Shown: positions 23,101-35,100 of the stretch, in pieces
Layout of the letters: each line of letters begins with the position of its first letter
Position numbering within the stretch: the first letter of the stretch is position 1
Assembly: GCA_030435675.1 (NCBI GenBank)
Contig: CM059621.1
Span: 930,001-994,000, forward strand
Reading direction: 5' to 3'
DNA from: Steinernema hermaphroditum
Taxonomy: Eukaryota > Nematoda > Chromadorea > Rhabditida > Steinernematidae
Length of the DNA: 64,000 nt
The notes under the pieces: model-generated
The model's database searches: none
The model's input: the letters and a program-made list of their open reading frames with translations, nothing else
Told to the model about the DNA's origin: nothing
Position numbers and translations under genes: made by a program

Positions 23101-26100
23101 TTGCATTTTTCGCCGCGGCGACAAATAACGGCTGCCGTTGGCGCGCTTTTCTCGGCGCCTATCGCGAAATTAGATCGCCATCCACGTTACCTATTCGACG
23201 CGCCTCACTTTTTCAAATTTCCCATTCGGCTCCCTTCGGGGGTCCCCGTCGAGTCCCATTTCTTTCGTAACTTCTTTGTACTTTCACCCCTTCTTTGGGG
23301 CATCTATTAAGATTAAGAACTGTAATTTTTGGATAGACGCGTTTGCGGTTTGCACTTTCCGATCGATAGATGAGCAGAGCAGCGATAGTTTTTGGTGCTA
23401 TTTGAGCAGTCTTATTCTGCCTGATGGCACGTTTTTCAGCTTAAAGACATCAGCAGCCAGTGTCAGCCTGAAGATTCCTTTTTGTCACATACTGTCCCTT
23501 TCCATCCCTATTTATGGTCTTCAGTGCTGAACTGCGCATAGTTGTTTCTAGAACATTTAAAATCCTTCTGTAAAGGAGTGAGTCTTGATCATGTCGTCAA
23601 GCCCTGGGCCGTTGCCCCTCATGGTACCAAAATTGTCCTGGCTTCCAGTTCTTGCACCAATATCTTTTTAGTCTAAAATGAGGATATTACGAACAGACGC
23701 TATCAAGGACTCAGTAGTTTAAGGCTTAAAGCATTTCCGGCACGACCTTGATCACTAATACCGTAAACCTGTTTTGTGAGGGTTTTATGAGTCAGATTTA
23801 ATCATTAGCAATACTTTGATAGATACTTTGATACTTTGATACCAGATACTTTGCTGCTGATCATTGGGTTTTCGAAGGCTAGAAGGGTACATAAAATGCG
23901 CCTTAAAATGCAGGCGTGTTTTCTATCTTCGTCTGCACTTTCTCACACCACTCTTTTCAGATGGTTGGAACAAAAGGGATATGTATTCGCATCTCATTTG
24001 TCAAATATTGTCTTTTTTTGGAATTCTATCATTAACCATATCTGACGGTAGCAAGGGCAGGTAGCAAGCTGTTTGCAGAAAGTGGTTTTCCAGACGGCCT
24101 TGCCACCTCTTTTTTTTTCTTTTTTCGCTTTATTCAAGGGCCTTACTGTCCACACCATAGTCCATAGATTGATATCTAAACTTATGTAAACATATTTCGC
24201 TTTGAACTCCCGATGTACTTCGACAAAAGCATTCCCCAGATCAGCTGCTCCCTGCCTGGTCCCAGCACTGTAAATCACTCCATTCCGCGCTTAATTATGC
24301 ATTCGGCTCTCACTTTTGCGGTGTGAACACCGACTCTATTGGATCGGCGACGAACAATCCAGCTGGATTACAGCAGTTCGGCGCACCGCAATTTGCATAT
24401 TCTGGATCCGAACGCCTTTTAAGACGCGCGTGCACCCCCTCCATGATCCATCATTCGCGTCTTTGTGACGCGTCCGCGCGCAAATGATGATCGCCTTCTT
24501 GTGCCTCGTTTCGGGAAGCGTTGAAGTCGTGTTTTATGCCTGCTTACCTCCCACCACAACCTCGCATGATCTGTTGCAAAACGCGCGACCTCTCTAATCG
24601 ACGATAAACAGCTAGTGACAACATAGGGAAGAGTGATGCGGTGGTGGCGATGGAGACGAGTTCCAGTTCCACAGCACATCAACTGGAGCTATGCCTCGCA
24701 TCGAATCCGTCCCGTCGTATTGTCACCAACGACCGCTACGCTTTTTAGCGGTTAATTTATGTTTCTTTGTGCACATAACGGCCGTGTGTTATTGAAACGG
24801 CTTCTTTGATGTGGTTTCTTTTTTATGATCTTGTCCTGTCGGTGATGACAGTTGATCACGTAGCGGTCGTTAGCAAATCATATTGAAAACGGTGTGCTTT
24901 GCAGACTGCGTTTTGTTCAATTTTCTAGTTAACTTCACTTTGTAGATATAAGATGCTTAAGACGTGAATTGGCGTAATCCAATCACCCTGATCTTGTCTT
25001 AGGCTCCGAACGTAGAGACGAACGCTACCTTCGTCTTCTGGGGAACTACTAGGGTCATTTCACTTGACGGCTTCGACCCCGGCTCCGACTCACATTGGCC
25101 AGCTCAGTATTTCGCAATCCCGAGTGTCTCCAGCTCACCTGACATCTGGGAGGCTTCCTAATTTTCCAAAAAAGCAGTTCCCTATAATGCGAAAAATTGA
25201 CGAACTTTGAAAGTTTTATATGCTATAGACTTAGATATGCACGACCACAAAAAAGACCCGGAAGTTTATTGATTATGCGATTCACTGGAACCTCAAACTT
25301 GTTTTACCAACCTGGATTTCTGGTGTAAACTGCTGGCCACGTTTTTAAGGAAAGGCATCGAAAAAAGACAACACTTCGAGTTCTTTGAACCTTATCATGA
25401 TATTGGCCGCTGATGCGTTGTTAGTTGCATTTCCTACAAATTCATTTGAAGCTACCCTCTCACTGGAACCTCAAAGTTGCTTTACCATCTTTGGTTTCTG
25501 ATGTGAAGTGGTGGTCACTTCCTCAACGTCCTAAAGAAAGACGTCAAAAAAGCCAACATTTCGAGTTCTTTGGAATCTGACCAGTGATGCATAGTTAGCC
25601 CTGGACGGTTTGTTTTTTTCCTACAAAACAATCAAATTGAAGCAGCCCTTTTTGATCGAACCATATTGTCATTGATTGGATCAAAGGCTGGCTATGACAG
25701 TGATCAATTTGTGTGATATGTTCTCTAGTCCTACTCCCCTTTCTTGGTAATGTCCGTCGCCTACATCGAACGTCATATTCGAGCAATTTGTGAATCCACT
25801 GGTCTAGCTTGTAGAATGTAGATACACGCTATGATCGGTTGACACTAATCAGATCTACTACTGCATTCCATCCAATGAGATAACCACCATATTTTATTGT
25901 ACTTCCATAACACATCTGTGAAACACAGCCCTGTGTAAACATTTCAGTGATCGGTTCGTGAAAAGTCCATAAAAGATAAGCTGTCCATTTGCTCTTTGCT
26001 CCAAAAATTCGTCACAATCGTCGCCACCGTCGTTTCTCTATCTCACTTTCCACGAACCGAACGTCGACGACTGTTTCTCTCTGTTTGTTTAGCATGTGGC

Positions 26101-29100
26101 TATCGCGATGACCCGCAGCACACGTATCGCCCGCGCGCGCGATGGCCATTCGGCGATGTTTGCGTTTTTGAGCGTGCGAGAAAAAAGTCCCTCTTGGGCG
26201 GCCCTCTTCGGACGTGGCGACTGTCCACTAGACATCTCGATGTTCTCATAATTTTGTGTGTCGACGCGATTTTTACGGAACTTCTCATATTTCCTAGTAG
26301 TCGTCGTGGCTGGTGATGGAGACGTTGATGTCGAACTGCTCCACTGAGTCGACGTCCACCAGCGTCTCGACGAACTCACGATCGGGTTCAGTTAATCCGC
26401 GGCTCGTGAGAGGACGGATCGTTTACAGGAAAAAGAGACGGTAATGGAATAGGTCTTCTTTGTTAATATATGTACAATATTCAGTGGCTAGCTATAAGAA
26501 AGTTCAAAGCTTGACCCGGTCGGTGGTTGATCACTCTTTAAATGCATGGGAATTTTGATTTATGAGCCTTGTATTATGGATTTGAGAGAAGTGATGTCAT
26601 TTTGATGAGTAGTGATCGGATTGGTCATCTTTCGGACCAGTGAATAGATCATGACTAAATGCATAACTACATACATAAATGAGCACAAGAGGTTTCTATA
26701 CATAGCTGCCGATATGATATCTTTATGAATCTCCCCCATCACGACCAAACACATATGTTTTACGGTCTGAGACAATGAGAGAGCAACGGAAACTGCGTAG
26801 CTGTTGTGCCTTGATCATCTACAGTAATGGATAAGGCTTTTAACTTCTGTTTCTGTATCTACGAAATTGCGATGGCTCGAATCTCTGCTTCGAAATATAA
26901 TGTCAATTTCATACTGATAGAATGACCTAGAAGATCAGAACTTAGCGGAGGCGGGCCCGGGTATCGCTATTCTTCTATGAGGGCAGGAAAAGTTGGGCAA
27001 CTTATGTAAGATGTTATTTGTAATCTATTGGTTTGTGGCCCTTAAGTGCGGAGACGATGATCAATCTATGTTCTAAAACATTAACCTGATTGACCGTGGC
27101 AATAATCTTTCGAGAAATGACGCATGCTCATGCCTGTGCCTGTCTAATTCGAGGAATCATACAAGTGATGCCCTGAAATTGATATTATATTTCCCCCTAT
27201 AAATACATCTCTTCGCTTAGAAACACTGTTTCCCACCAACGTGTTTACCCCAACGTCATGTTGCTTATTTCCCCCAGTCAATCATATAAACGCCCACTTG
27301 TCTGCTGGAGCGTTTGATATCAGCCTCTATCAATCGGCCATTCTGCGAAAGATGAGCCAAGTGTCATGTGACACTTTGCCGCCAAGGGATCGGAAGAGCA
27401 GATATGATAGATCTTCCCTTTCATTTGCTGCTCTTCAGCCCGTTTTCGTCCGGCAATGCGCGGTGGAGATAAGAGAGATGAGTGGCTGAGGGTCGAAAGA
27501 TGAGCGATCAAGTCGAGCAGCAAGAATGGCGCCTTTTCATAAAGGAACGGTGGTAAAAACGGAATTCATGATGAGTCAGCGTCCATAGCGGAAGCGTGAC
27601 TCATGGGGAAGCTCTAAAGTTCGAAAAGGAGCGCAAAAAATAAAGATCTATGTTTTAGCCATTTTGCTTAGCACGGTTTAGGAAGCATTTAAATCAGTCA
27701 ATCGTAACAGCATGGATGTTCAGTTATTAGTCCTTGATGATCTGATATCAATCAGTCGACTTGAGGAAAATGGCACTGTAATTACCTCAATTTTGGCATC
27801 ATGGAGTGGGCTACTTTCACAATAAAATTCCATTTCTCTATGGCCTATGGCATGCCCTAATCGAGACGCAAATACTCAGACCATTAAGTTGGTATAATCG
27901 TGGCATAATCCACAAAATGGTCCATCCAGTGATCTTTGCCCCATGCCCAAACCCGCGCATAACAAACACGACTCCCCAGAGTCGAAGTCAAAACAGTCAC
28001 AAACAAAACAATTCATCCGTTCGCCTATCCCTGCGGCTCCATTCATCTCCCACATTTATCTAGCCCGCTGGGGTTGAGAGCCCCGACCCGGCGCCATCGA
28101 AAAAGCGTCCCCAATTGAATTATGCGGGCACTTGTTGCACCACACAGCGACATCCCTAACGCACAAAAATTGCCGATAAACAAATTGGCGCCGCTCGAGA
28201 GCGACGCCGTTGTCGCCTCTTCAAATAAACAATCTTGATCCTCCCCGAAAACGCATCTCTCTCCCTCTCGGCAAGAAGTCCCTCCTCTTCTATTGTGTGG
28301 TTGGCGACAGCGCCTGGGAACCTGGCTGTAAACCGCCTGCACGCCTATTACGGTCACCTCAGCCGGTCGAGGCCAGTTGACTCTGTTCAGTTGGCTCGCG
28401 CACGCACATTGTCGCAGAATGCGGATCCTTTGTGGATACGTCTCCGACGCTGAAAGGTTGTTACGCTCTCTCTCTTTGGGAATTGGACCGTTATTGTGTT
28501 ACTAAGTGGTTTGGGACGCGCGCTTAATGGGATCCTTTCGGTTTTTCGTTTGAGTTTTTGAGGGATATACAGAAAGTGAGGGCTTTATGTGATCGGCGAA
28601 AGGAACGATAAGCGGTTATGAGACGGTTTTTTGGAAGGTAAAAAGCGAGGATTGCATGGGAGCCATTGAAGTTTTTTTTAAGTTCAGACTATCCAGCTAT
28701 AAACGATCATGCATTGGAGTATCCAGTGAAAAGCTCTGATTTCGATCTCATGAATTTGAGCTATTTGAGTTGAAGGCTGGCATATAATTGCTATTCTACT
28801 ATAGATAAGGAGTTCGTTTTGCACTTCAAAATGGGGTACCGTTTTCAATGCTGAGTACTAGAGTTATGAGGGTCCACAACCTCAAGTATCCAGCAGGTTA
28901 CGGTCACCAAACACCGCAAGTCCGCAATTTTAGATGGTAGAAGGCGAAAACTTCTAGGGCGCCTTTGAAGTGCGGACTATCCAACCCCCACACTCTATCA
29001 TACCTTACAGTATGCAACGAAAAGGTCCCAAGAATTTCCCTTATTTTTAGGTCGATCCAGCAAAGGTGGAGGTATCCGTAACTAGCTTTTATAATTGTTA

Positions 29101-32100
29101 TTTTGCTATACATAATCGCTCAAGGAGTCTGATTTATCATCTAGATTGGGTACTTTTTTCAATGTTGGACACTTCTCAAACCTCAGGTTCCTATCAAGCT
29201 ACGGTTACAAAAACATATTTATAGTTTCTATGTCTACAATGCACTTTTCAACAAAGGTCGTTGTAGCTATGGCTTATTGTTGTTATGGGACAAACTAAAA
29301 ATGGGACATATAAAAAGACATTTCCAATCCCTGTGGGGGATTAGGCGACATTTGAATGGCAGACTGGGCCGAAAACAAAAACGTTCAAAGTCCACTTTTC
29401 AGTTTTTCATCTAACTCTGTATGTTTAGCACGGCGTCACGTCCCGATGCGTCACACAACAGTGCAGACGTCGAAAATCTGCTACCGCTCCGGAATGCCGC
29501 GTCGGCTTACTACGGTAATCCGTTCGAACGAGCCAACCTTCGGTCGAGCCGCTCACACGAAAGCCTCCTCAGCTACTCAACTACCAGCCACATGATCGAT
29601 CTAGGTAAGTCAAGACTCAGAACGGGCAAGAGGGTTTAGGTATCTGTTATAGCTTCGACTTAATAGGGTCTGTTAACCTTGGTTTGGATTTCGGTTTTGG
29701 CCTTAGTTTGTCCGAATAGTCGTAGGCATCGAAATATATGTTGAATTTCTTTCTGCGAAGGATCCTGTGCCAAAATTCAAGCTCAGCTATACAGCTAATA
29801 ATAGACCTTTCTGGAACAGTCGCCCCATCCTAAACATTCCCCATTGCCCTTGCCAAAAATAGACACCCCACTGTTTATTAGCACCTAGCCCCTTGTGCCG
29901 AATGTGCGATTCGTTCGCACAGTTCCCGCACGTATCGGATGTCCACTGTGCGGGGGATGTGCTTAGCCACACATATCCATCGCATTCGCAACATTTCCGT
30001 CTTGTTTAGGCTCCGAAGAGACGAAGCTGCATCCGGTGCATCCGTCGGTGCTGGACGTTCCCAACTGCTTCAAGGTGGCCAACACCTACTACGCCTGCCG
30101 AACGCCTCAGGAGAGGACGAGGTGGATGGAAAAGTGAGTGTTTTGGGTGTATACTGTGCTCGCGCGTCTATCTAGTATCGTGTATGCTTAAATGACAAAA
30201 AAATAAGACTAGTCTGATTTAGTCATTGTCCCATAGTATAGTAGCACCTGCAGAATTTGACGATCTGACTGCCCCACTTGCAAAAAAAACATACTACAGT
30301 CTGTCATTTAAAAAACGTAAATGACACATCTCCTCTCGTCAGCTACTTCCTTATCGTCCGCTTGACTCATTTTTGGTGCCCTCCCCTACCGTTATCATTT
30401 GTACACAATGGAAGACATCACCGAACGCGTCCACTCAAACTGTGCACTTGTTTTGACCGCCGCCCGATTGACTCAAAGCATCAAAGAGACGCTCGCCGTT
30501 GGTGTCCCCACCGCGTTGTTTGCTCAGTCCTTTGGAAGCTCAACTCGACTTATCCATACCGTTCTGATTGGCGCTCATCGATCGACGATTGAAAAACGAC
30601 GTCGTTGTCTCCGCTTCCGCTTATCGCCAGCGGCCGTGGAGACACAGCGCCGCTTCCTGTTGACTCATTTTGCATTTTTCAAAAAGACGCGTCGTCGTCG
30701 TCCAGATGGCCTTTGTGTGCGGCGCGCCTCCCAAGGTGAGAGATCAGGTTTCGCGAGGTGGGAAGATGTCCCCCCTCAAGACGGGTGTAGGGCTATTATT
30801 TGCGATAATTGTGGGGGTGCTTCGAGGCAGACGCTTGGCGCCAAGTTGATGTGTTGTTGTTGCGGTTGTTTGGGGGAGGTTTACTGTCTTTGTTAGGTTG
30901 ATCAGTGGACTATGAGGTGGGTTGAGTGGTGCGCCATTCTGTAGGGCGGACTCCCTTTGAAATTAATGGAATTCATAGGAAGCTATTCCAAATCTGGGGC
31001 ACTCAGGCAGAAAATCGTCTGAATCAAATACGGGTCTTGATAATGGTTACCAGGACCAGGCTTGGGCTTCCAGATCCACTCTATCCCCGGCCCATCGGTT
31101 AGATCTTTTGGCCAAATAAGGATCATTCTTCTGGCCAAATAAGGAACCATTCTAAATCAAGAACGGCATATCTCAAAGCTGTCAAAAACATGTTTGTTCT
31201 TAGGATTTTGTGAGCTTAAGTTCACAGCGATAACCCCGGATTAATGTTCGAATTTTGCTCATTTTCTAGGCTTATCCTTGCCGCTCTTCACATTCAAAAT
31301 GTCCCTTTCATCTCTCAGTATCCGACCAAGTCCGATCCATCTCTCTCTATGTTTCGTCTCCACTCAAACAAATCCGGATCTTAAGTCGTCCCCGTAGTCA
31401 TCACCCACCTGCCCCCTCACCCACCGCAAGGTGCGCATAATCACAATAGTAACCACGAAGGCGCCCTCTAATCGGCATGTCTCATTAGCATATGCTGTTC
31501 GTGGTGCACCTTTGTCGCCGCCGTCCCTTGTGGTCGATGTCCATTAACGGACGCAACGACGGCCGCCCAGCCGACAGCTGTATTTGGTCATCGTTGTGGC
31601 CGTGCGCGAGATCAATTATGATGAAGGCCGGCTGTAATTATTCTTTCCGAGGCCCGCCGAAAGCTCATCCGATATCGCGCAACGTGCTTTGGCAGTGCTC
31701 AGTTCGATTTGCTCAATCTGACAAGGGCCAATCGCGCGATTTATTGCCACTTATTTGTGAAAATGGCCTTTTTTCGAAAAGTGGGAGGAGCGAGTTCAGG
31801 CTAATGTCCAATTCACACGTGGTGTTATCGTGTTTTGGAACATTTACATGAATTTCACGGTTCTTTAAACGGGAAACGGAAATCGCGTTTGGATATAGTC
31901 GCAGTTTTATGTTTTACACAGCGTGTTTACCTGGGAAAGAGCAAAGTTTTCATCCTTTTGACCTGAATGCAGGTTGACCAAGGCTTTCATTATTTTGCAG
32001 AGAGTGATGTTGATCTTGGATTTCCTGTTTGGCAATAACGATCACTTAGCTTGCACGCGATTTTGCGTGTTCTAAGAGTGAGCTGAGATGACGTGTTTTT

Positions 32101-35100
32101 CGAGGAACCACACCATCAAGCTACTCGATCCTTTCTTGATCATGTGGACTATAAAATATGAAAAATCTTCGAAACATGACCCCCAGCATTCAGCCAAAAA
32201 ATATAGGTGCTTGTGTACGATAAACGTGCATTAACTCCTTCCCCTTTAAATCATCCTCAAAAGTCTAGAAATTGAACATCCACTAGGAAACCGTAGATAC
32301 CTTCCGTGCAACTGCAACTGCAACTTGTTAAGCTTTCGTATTATAGGGTCTTTAATGTGTGTGTTAATAGACATAGTTCGGGCTGTCGCTCTCTCAAAAA
32401 TGAGATGAGTGAGTGGTTGTTCCATTGTTCTTGGTTCACTCATTTCCGGGCCCAGACTTTCAGAGAGCCTAGAACGTTCCATCGTTTTGCAAAAATGGCC
32501 CTTAACATCACCCGACCATGAACTCCTATTCCAAACCACTCAAGATTCACACTTTATCAGTTGTGGCACTGTAAATGATTATTTAGATTGGGCGCTTATG
32601 TTTTGTGGGCACGATGACATATGATACTGACTTGTGTGTCTAACGATGAAATGTTCGTCACTAAAGCCACTGTTCTTAGCATTTCAACATCTGCTACATG
32701 TTTGTCCTTTTTGGTAATTGCCCTGTTCGTTTTCCTTTTGATTCGCCGCCAGAAACACCCCGTACTGCTAATTTCCGCCCGCTCTTCACACTTGTCCCCA
32801 TCCAGAACCGCTGTTTGAACAATTCGGAAACGTTTCACCCCATAACGACGTCCATAAAACGCCTCTTCGCCGTCCGCGTCGCCGCTTTGATCTTTTCGCA
32901 CGGCGTCCAATTGTGCCATTGTGCAAGTTGTGAGGCAAAGGTCACCAAAATACGAGTAGCACGCTTCTTCTCCATTCATCGTCATCGTCTTCCAGCGAGT
33001 AATAACATCGCCGACGACGACGTTCCCATTGTGCACCGGTGCCTCGTAAACCAGTCCGCTCGCGCTCGCGCGCTCTACGCTCGCCGTCAACCCTTTAATA
33101 ATCGGCAGCGCAAGAAAAATTCATAATCGTAATCCGTGTCGTTCGGGATCCGGCGGCGATCGCTTTGTTTCTCTCCAATTTGAATATTCGATACGTCGCC
33201 GATTCAATCGGAGTGAACGGAGCTTGCTTTTTGCCGAAATGTTACGGTATGGGGTCTCAGCAACTGTTCAATATGGTCGATTGTGTGAGTGGGCAAATCT
33301 GTAATTTTAGACAGTAATCCCTTAATCTTCAACTTGCGCAATTATCGTCTTAGCCCAATTACTTCTGTTGCGCGGTGTTTGGGTAAGCTCTTAGGACTTT
33401 TGGGCTTGATTTTTGGCTGGTTATTCATGAAGGAACATTCTGTAGGGCAGCTGTTTCTTAGGGATTAAGGGGCGAAAGTTGGATCCATGATGTCCGAATG
33501 GATCCAGGATATTGGCCCCATGGTATCCGAAAATCCTTCTGGGGATGAATCGACCCAATTAGGCAATATTTCTCGGTTTCGAACCGGGTGCACCCTTACT
33601 GTAGGACGACCTCACGACCGACCTAAAAAGATTCGATCAGCCTTGGTCATGATCTGGCTATATATTTTCTGAAAATGAAGGTTCGCTCTACACCAAATCG
33701 AGATTGGCTGTTAAAATACATAAAGGGATTAATTTGGTAAATATAGGGTGTTCTAAAAAGGCATCTAGGCCGAAGTCTGCAATGCCATTTTGCGACCATC
33801 CAAGCGTGAGACCGGTCGGGAAACGTAAGCCAAAAACCACAAAAAGCGATAGGTCTCACCGGTCCAATAACATCCATATCTGAATGGCTCTCTAGGCTTC
33901 TGTCTAAGTACCCCTGTTTAGCCACCCTATATATAGACCGTGCCAAAAACTCCTTGTTAATACCACTACAAAGTGTACTCTTGTACAGAATGGGGTCCAG
34001 ATAATATGTGCCATTCCATGTACATCGGTGGGCTCGGTCATCTGCAGACAGCTGGTCAACATGAACAGCCAAGGTTCACAGTCCATCCATCGTCTTCTTA
34101 TTTCACAAGGGACATCGAAAATTCGGACGCAGTCCCGTTTGTCGTTCCCACAATTTGTCAACACAACCATATTTCACCGCCGCTAATCCGCTCCTCTAAT
34201 TGTTTATCTCTCCGCGTTAATTTCCCTCCCTTCACGATGGCGTCACTTGTCAAACATTTAACAGCCTCCCATTTCTCGTTGTCCGCGTCCAAAATTTGAT
34301 TAATTAATTCCGTGCTGCACATCTGCACACCATCAGGACGATTTTTTTGTACGCGCCGACCCTAATGGCTTCCACATGTAGCGGCGTGGTGGAGCCGCAG
34401 CGGATCGACTGAAATCCGATCGGCAATTGTTTTCGAGTCGAACAGTAATCAGGTCACCTCCACTTCCCACCTGGCGATTGTTCGTCGTCGATATGCGTAG
34501 CCCCGGATAAACATATAATTTGCATAAAATTGGTTTGTCCTCCCAGTGGCAGGCGATTAGTGTGGTCGTGGCGGAGTGGGCGAGACGCCGCCGAGGATTA
34601 GTGATTGCGCTCGGCGTTTTTGCCGTTTGATAACGGAATACGAATTATTTTTGTGAATGCCCTGTTGCGGAATGGTCGTTGGTGGGCATCCTTTCATGAG
34701 ATCCAAATGGCTGGTCTGCTCCAAAGTGGCGTCGAGTATTCCTTTGTGGAATCTAGACTGTTCTTATATTATATCTATTCGGTTTTGCCAAATTACCATA
34801 GATTTAGGATTCCTGTATCTCAGGCTTTCAAGTCACTAATTGAAATCGATGTCTTCTGTCTTGATTCAGGTCACCCAAAAGTGAAAAGCATGCATGAAAT
34901 GGTTGACATAATATCTGATCAGTCGATGCACAAGCCCAAACATTTGAACATCTCACAATCCTAATTTAGGACGGTCCACAGTCTGGAATGCCCCTAAAGT
35001 AAAGGCTGGCTTAACTTCGGGATATTGAAGGAGTTGACCCGGCTCTGATTGGTGGATCGGGTCAAAATACAGTGCCTGATCCATCTTACTGCAGACATTA

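Larger units (their letters stand above)
20125..29428 (+). other. gap-2 intron 4 (9.3 kb)
   Basis: No host exon is needed here, because phase 2 at the end of exon 4 matches exon 5 exactly. The intron holds tRNA-like sequences near 20580 and 21330, the mariner element (21470-22768), GC-rich islands near 23.0-23.25, 24.29-24.7, 26.0-26.4, 27.24-27.55 and 28.1-28.5 kb, a short (ATACTTTGAT)n repeat near 23811-23855, and two tandem duplications (25.28-25.64 and 28.69-29.22 kb). Confidence 0.7.

Noticed and set aside
32596..33126. 164-codon minus and 142-codon plus frames
   Set aside because: Mutually overlapping in a GC-rich island with ATTGT-type repeats; no splice sites or recognisable domain, so a regulatory island is more likely.
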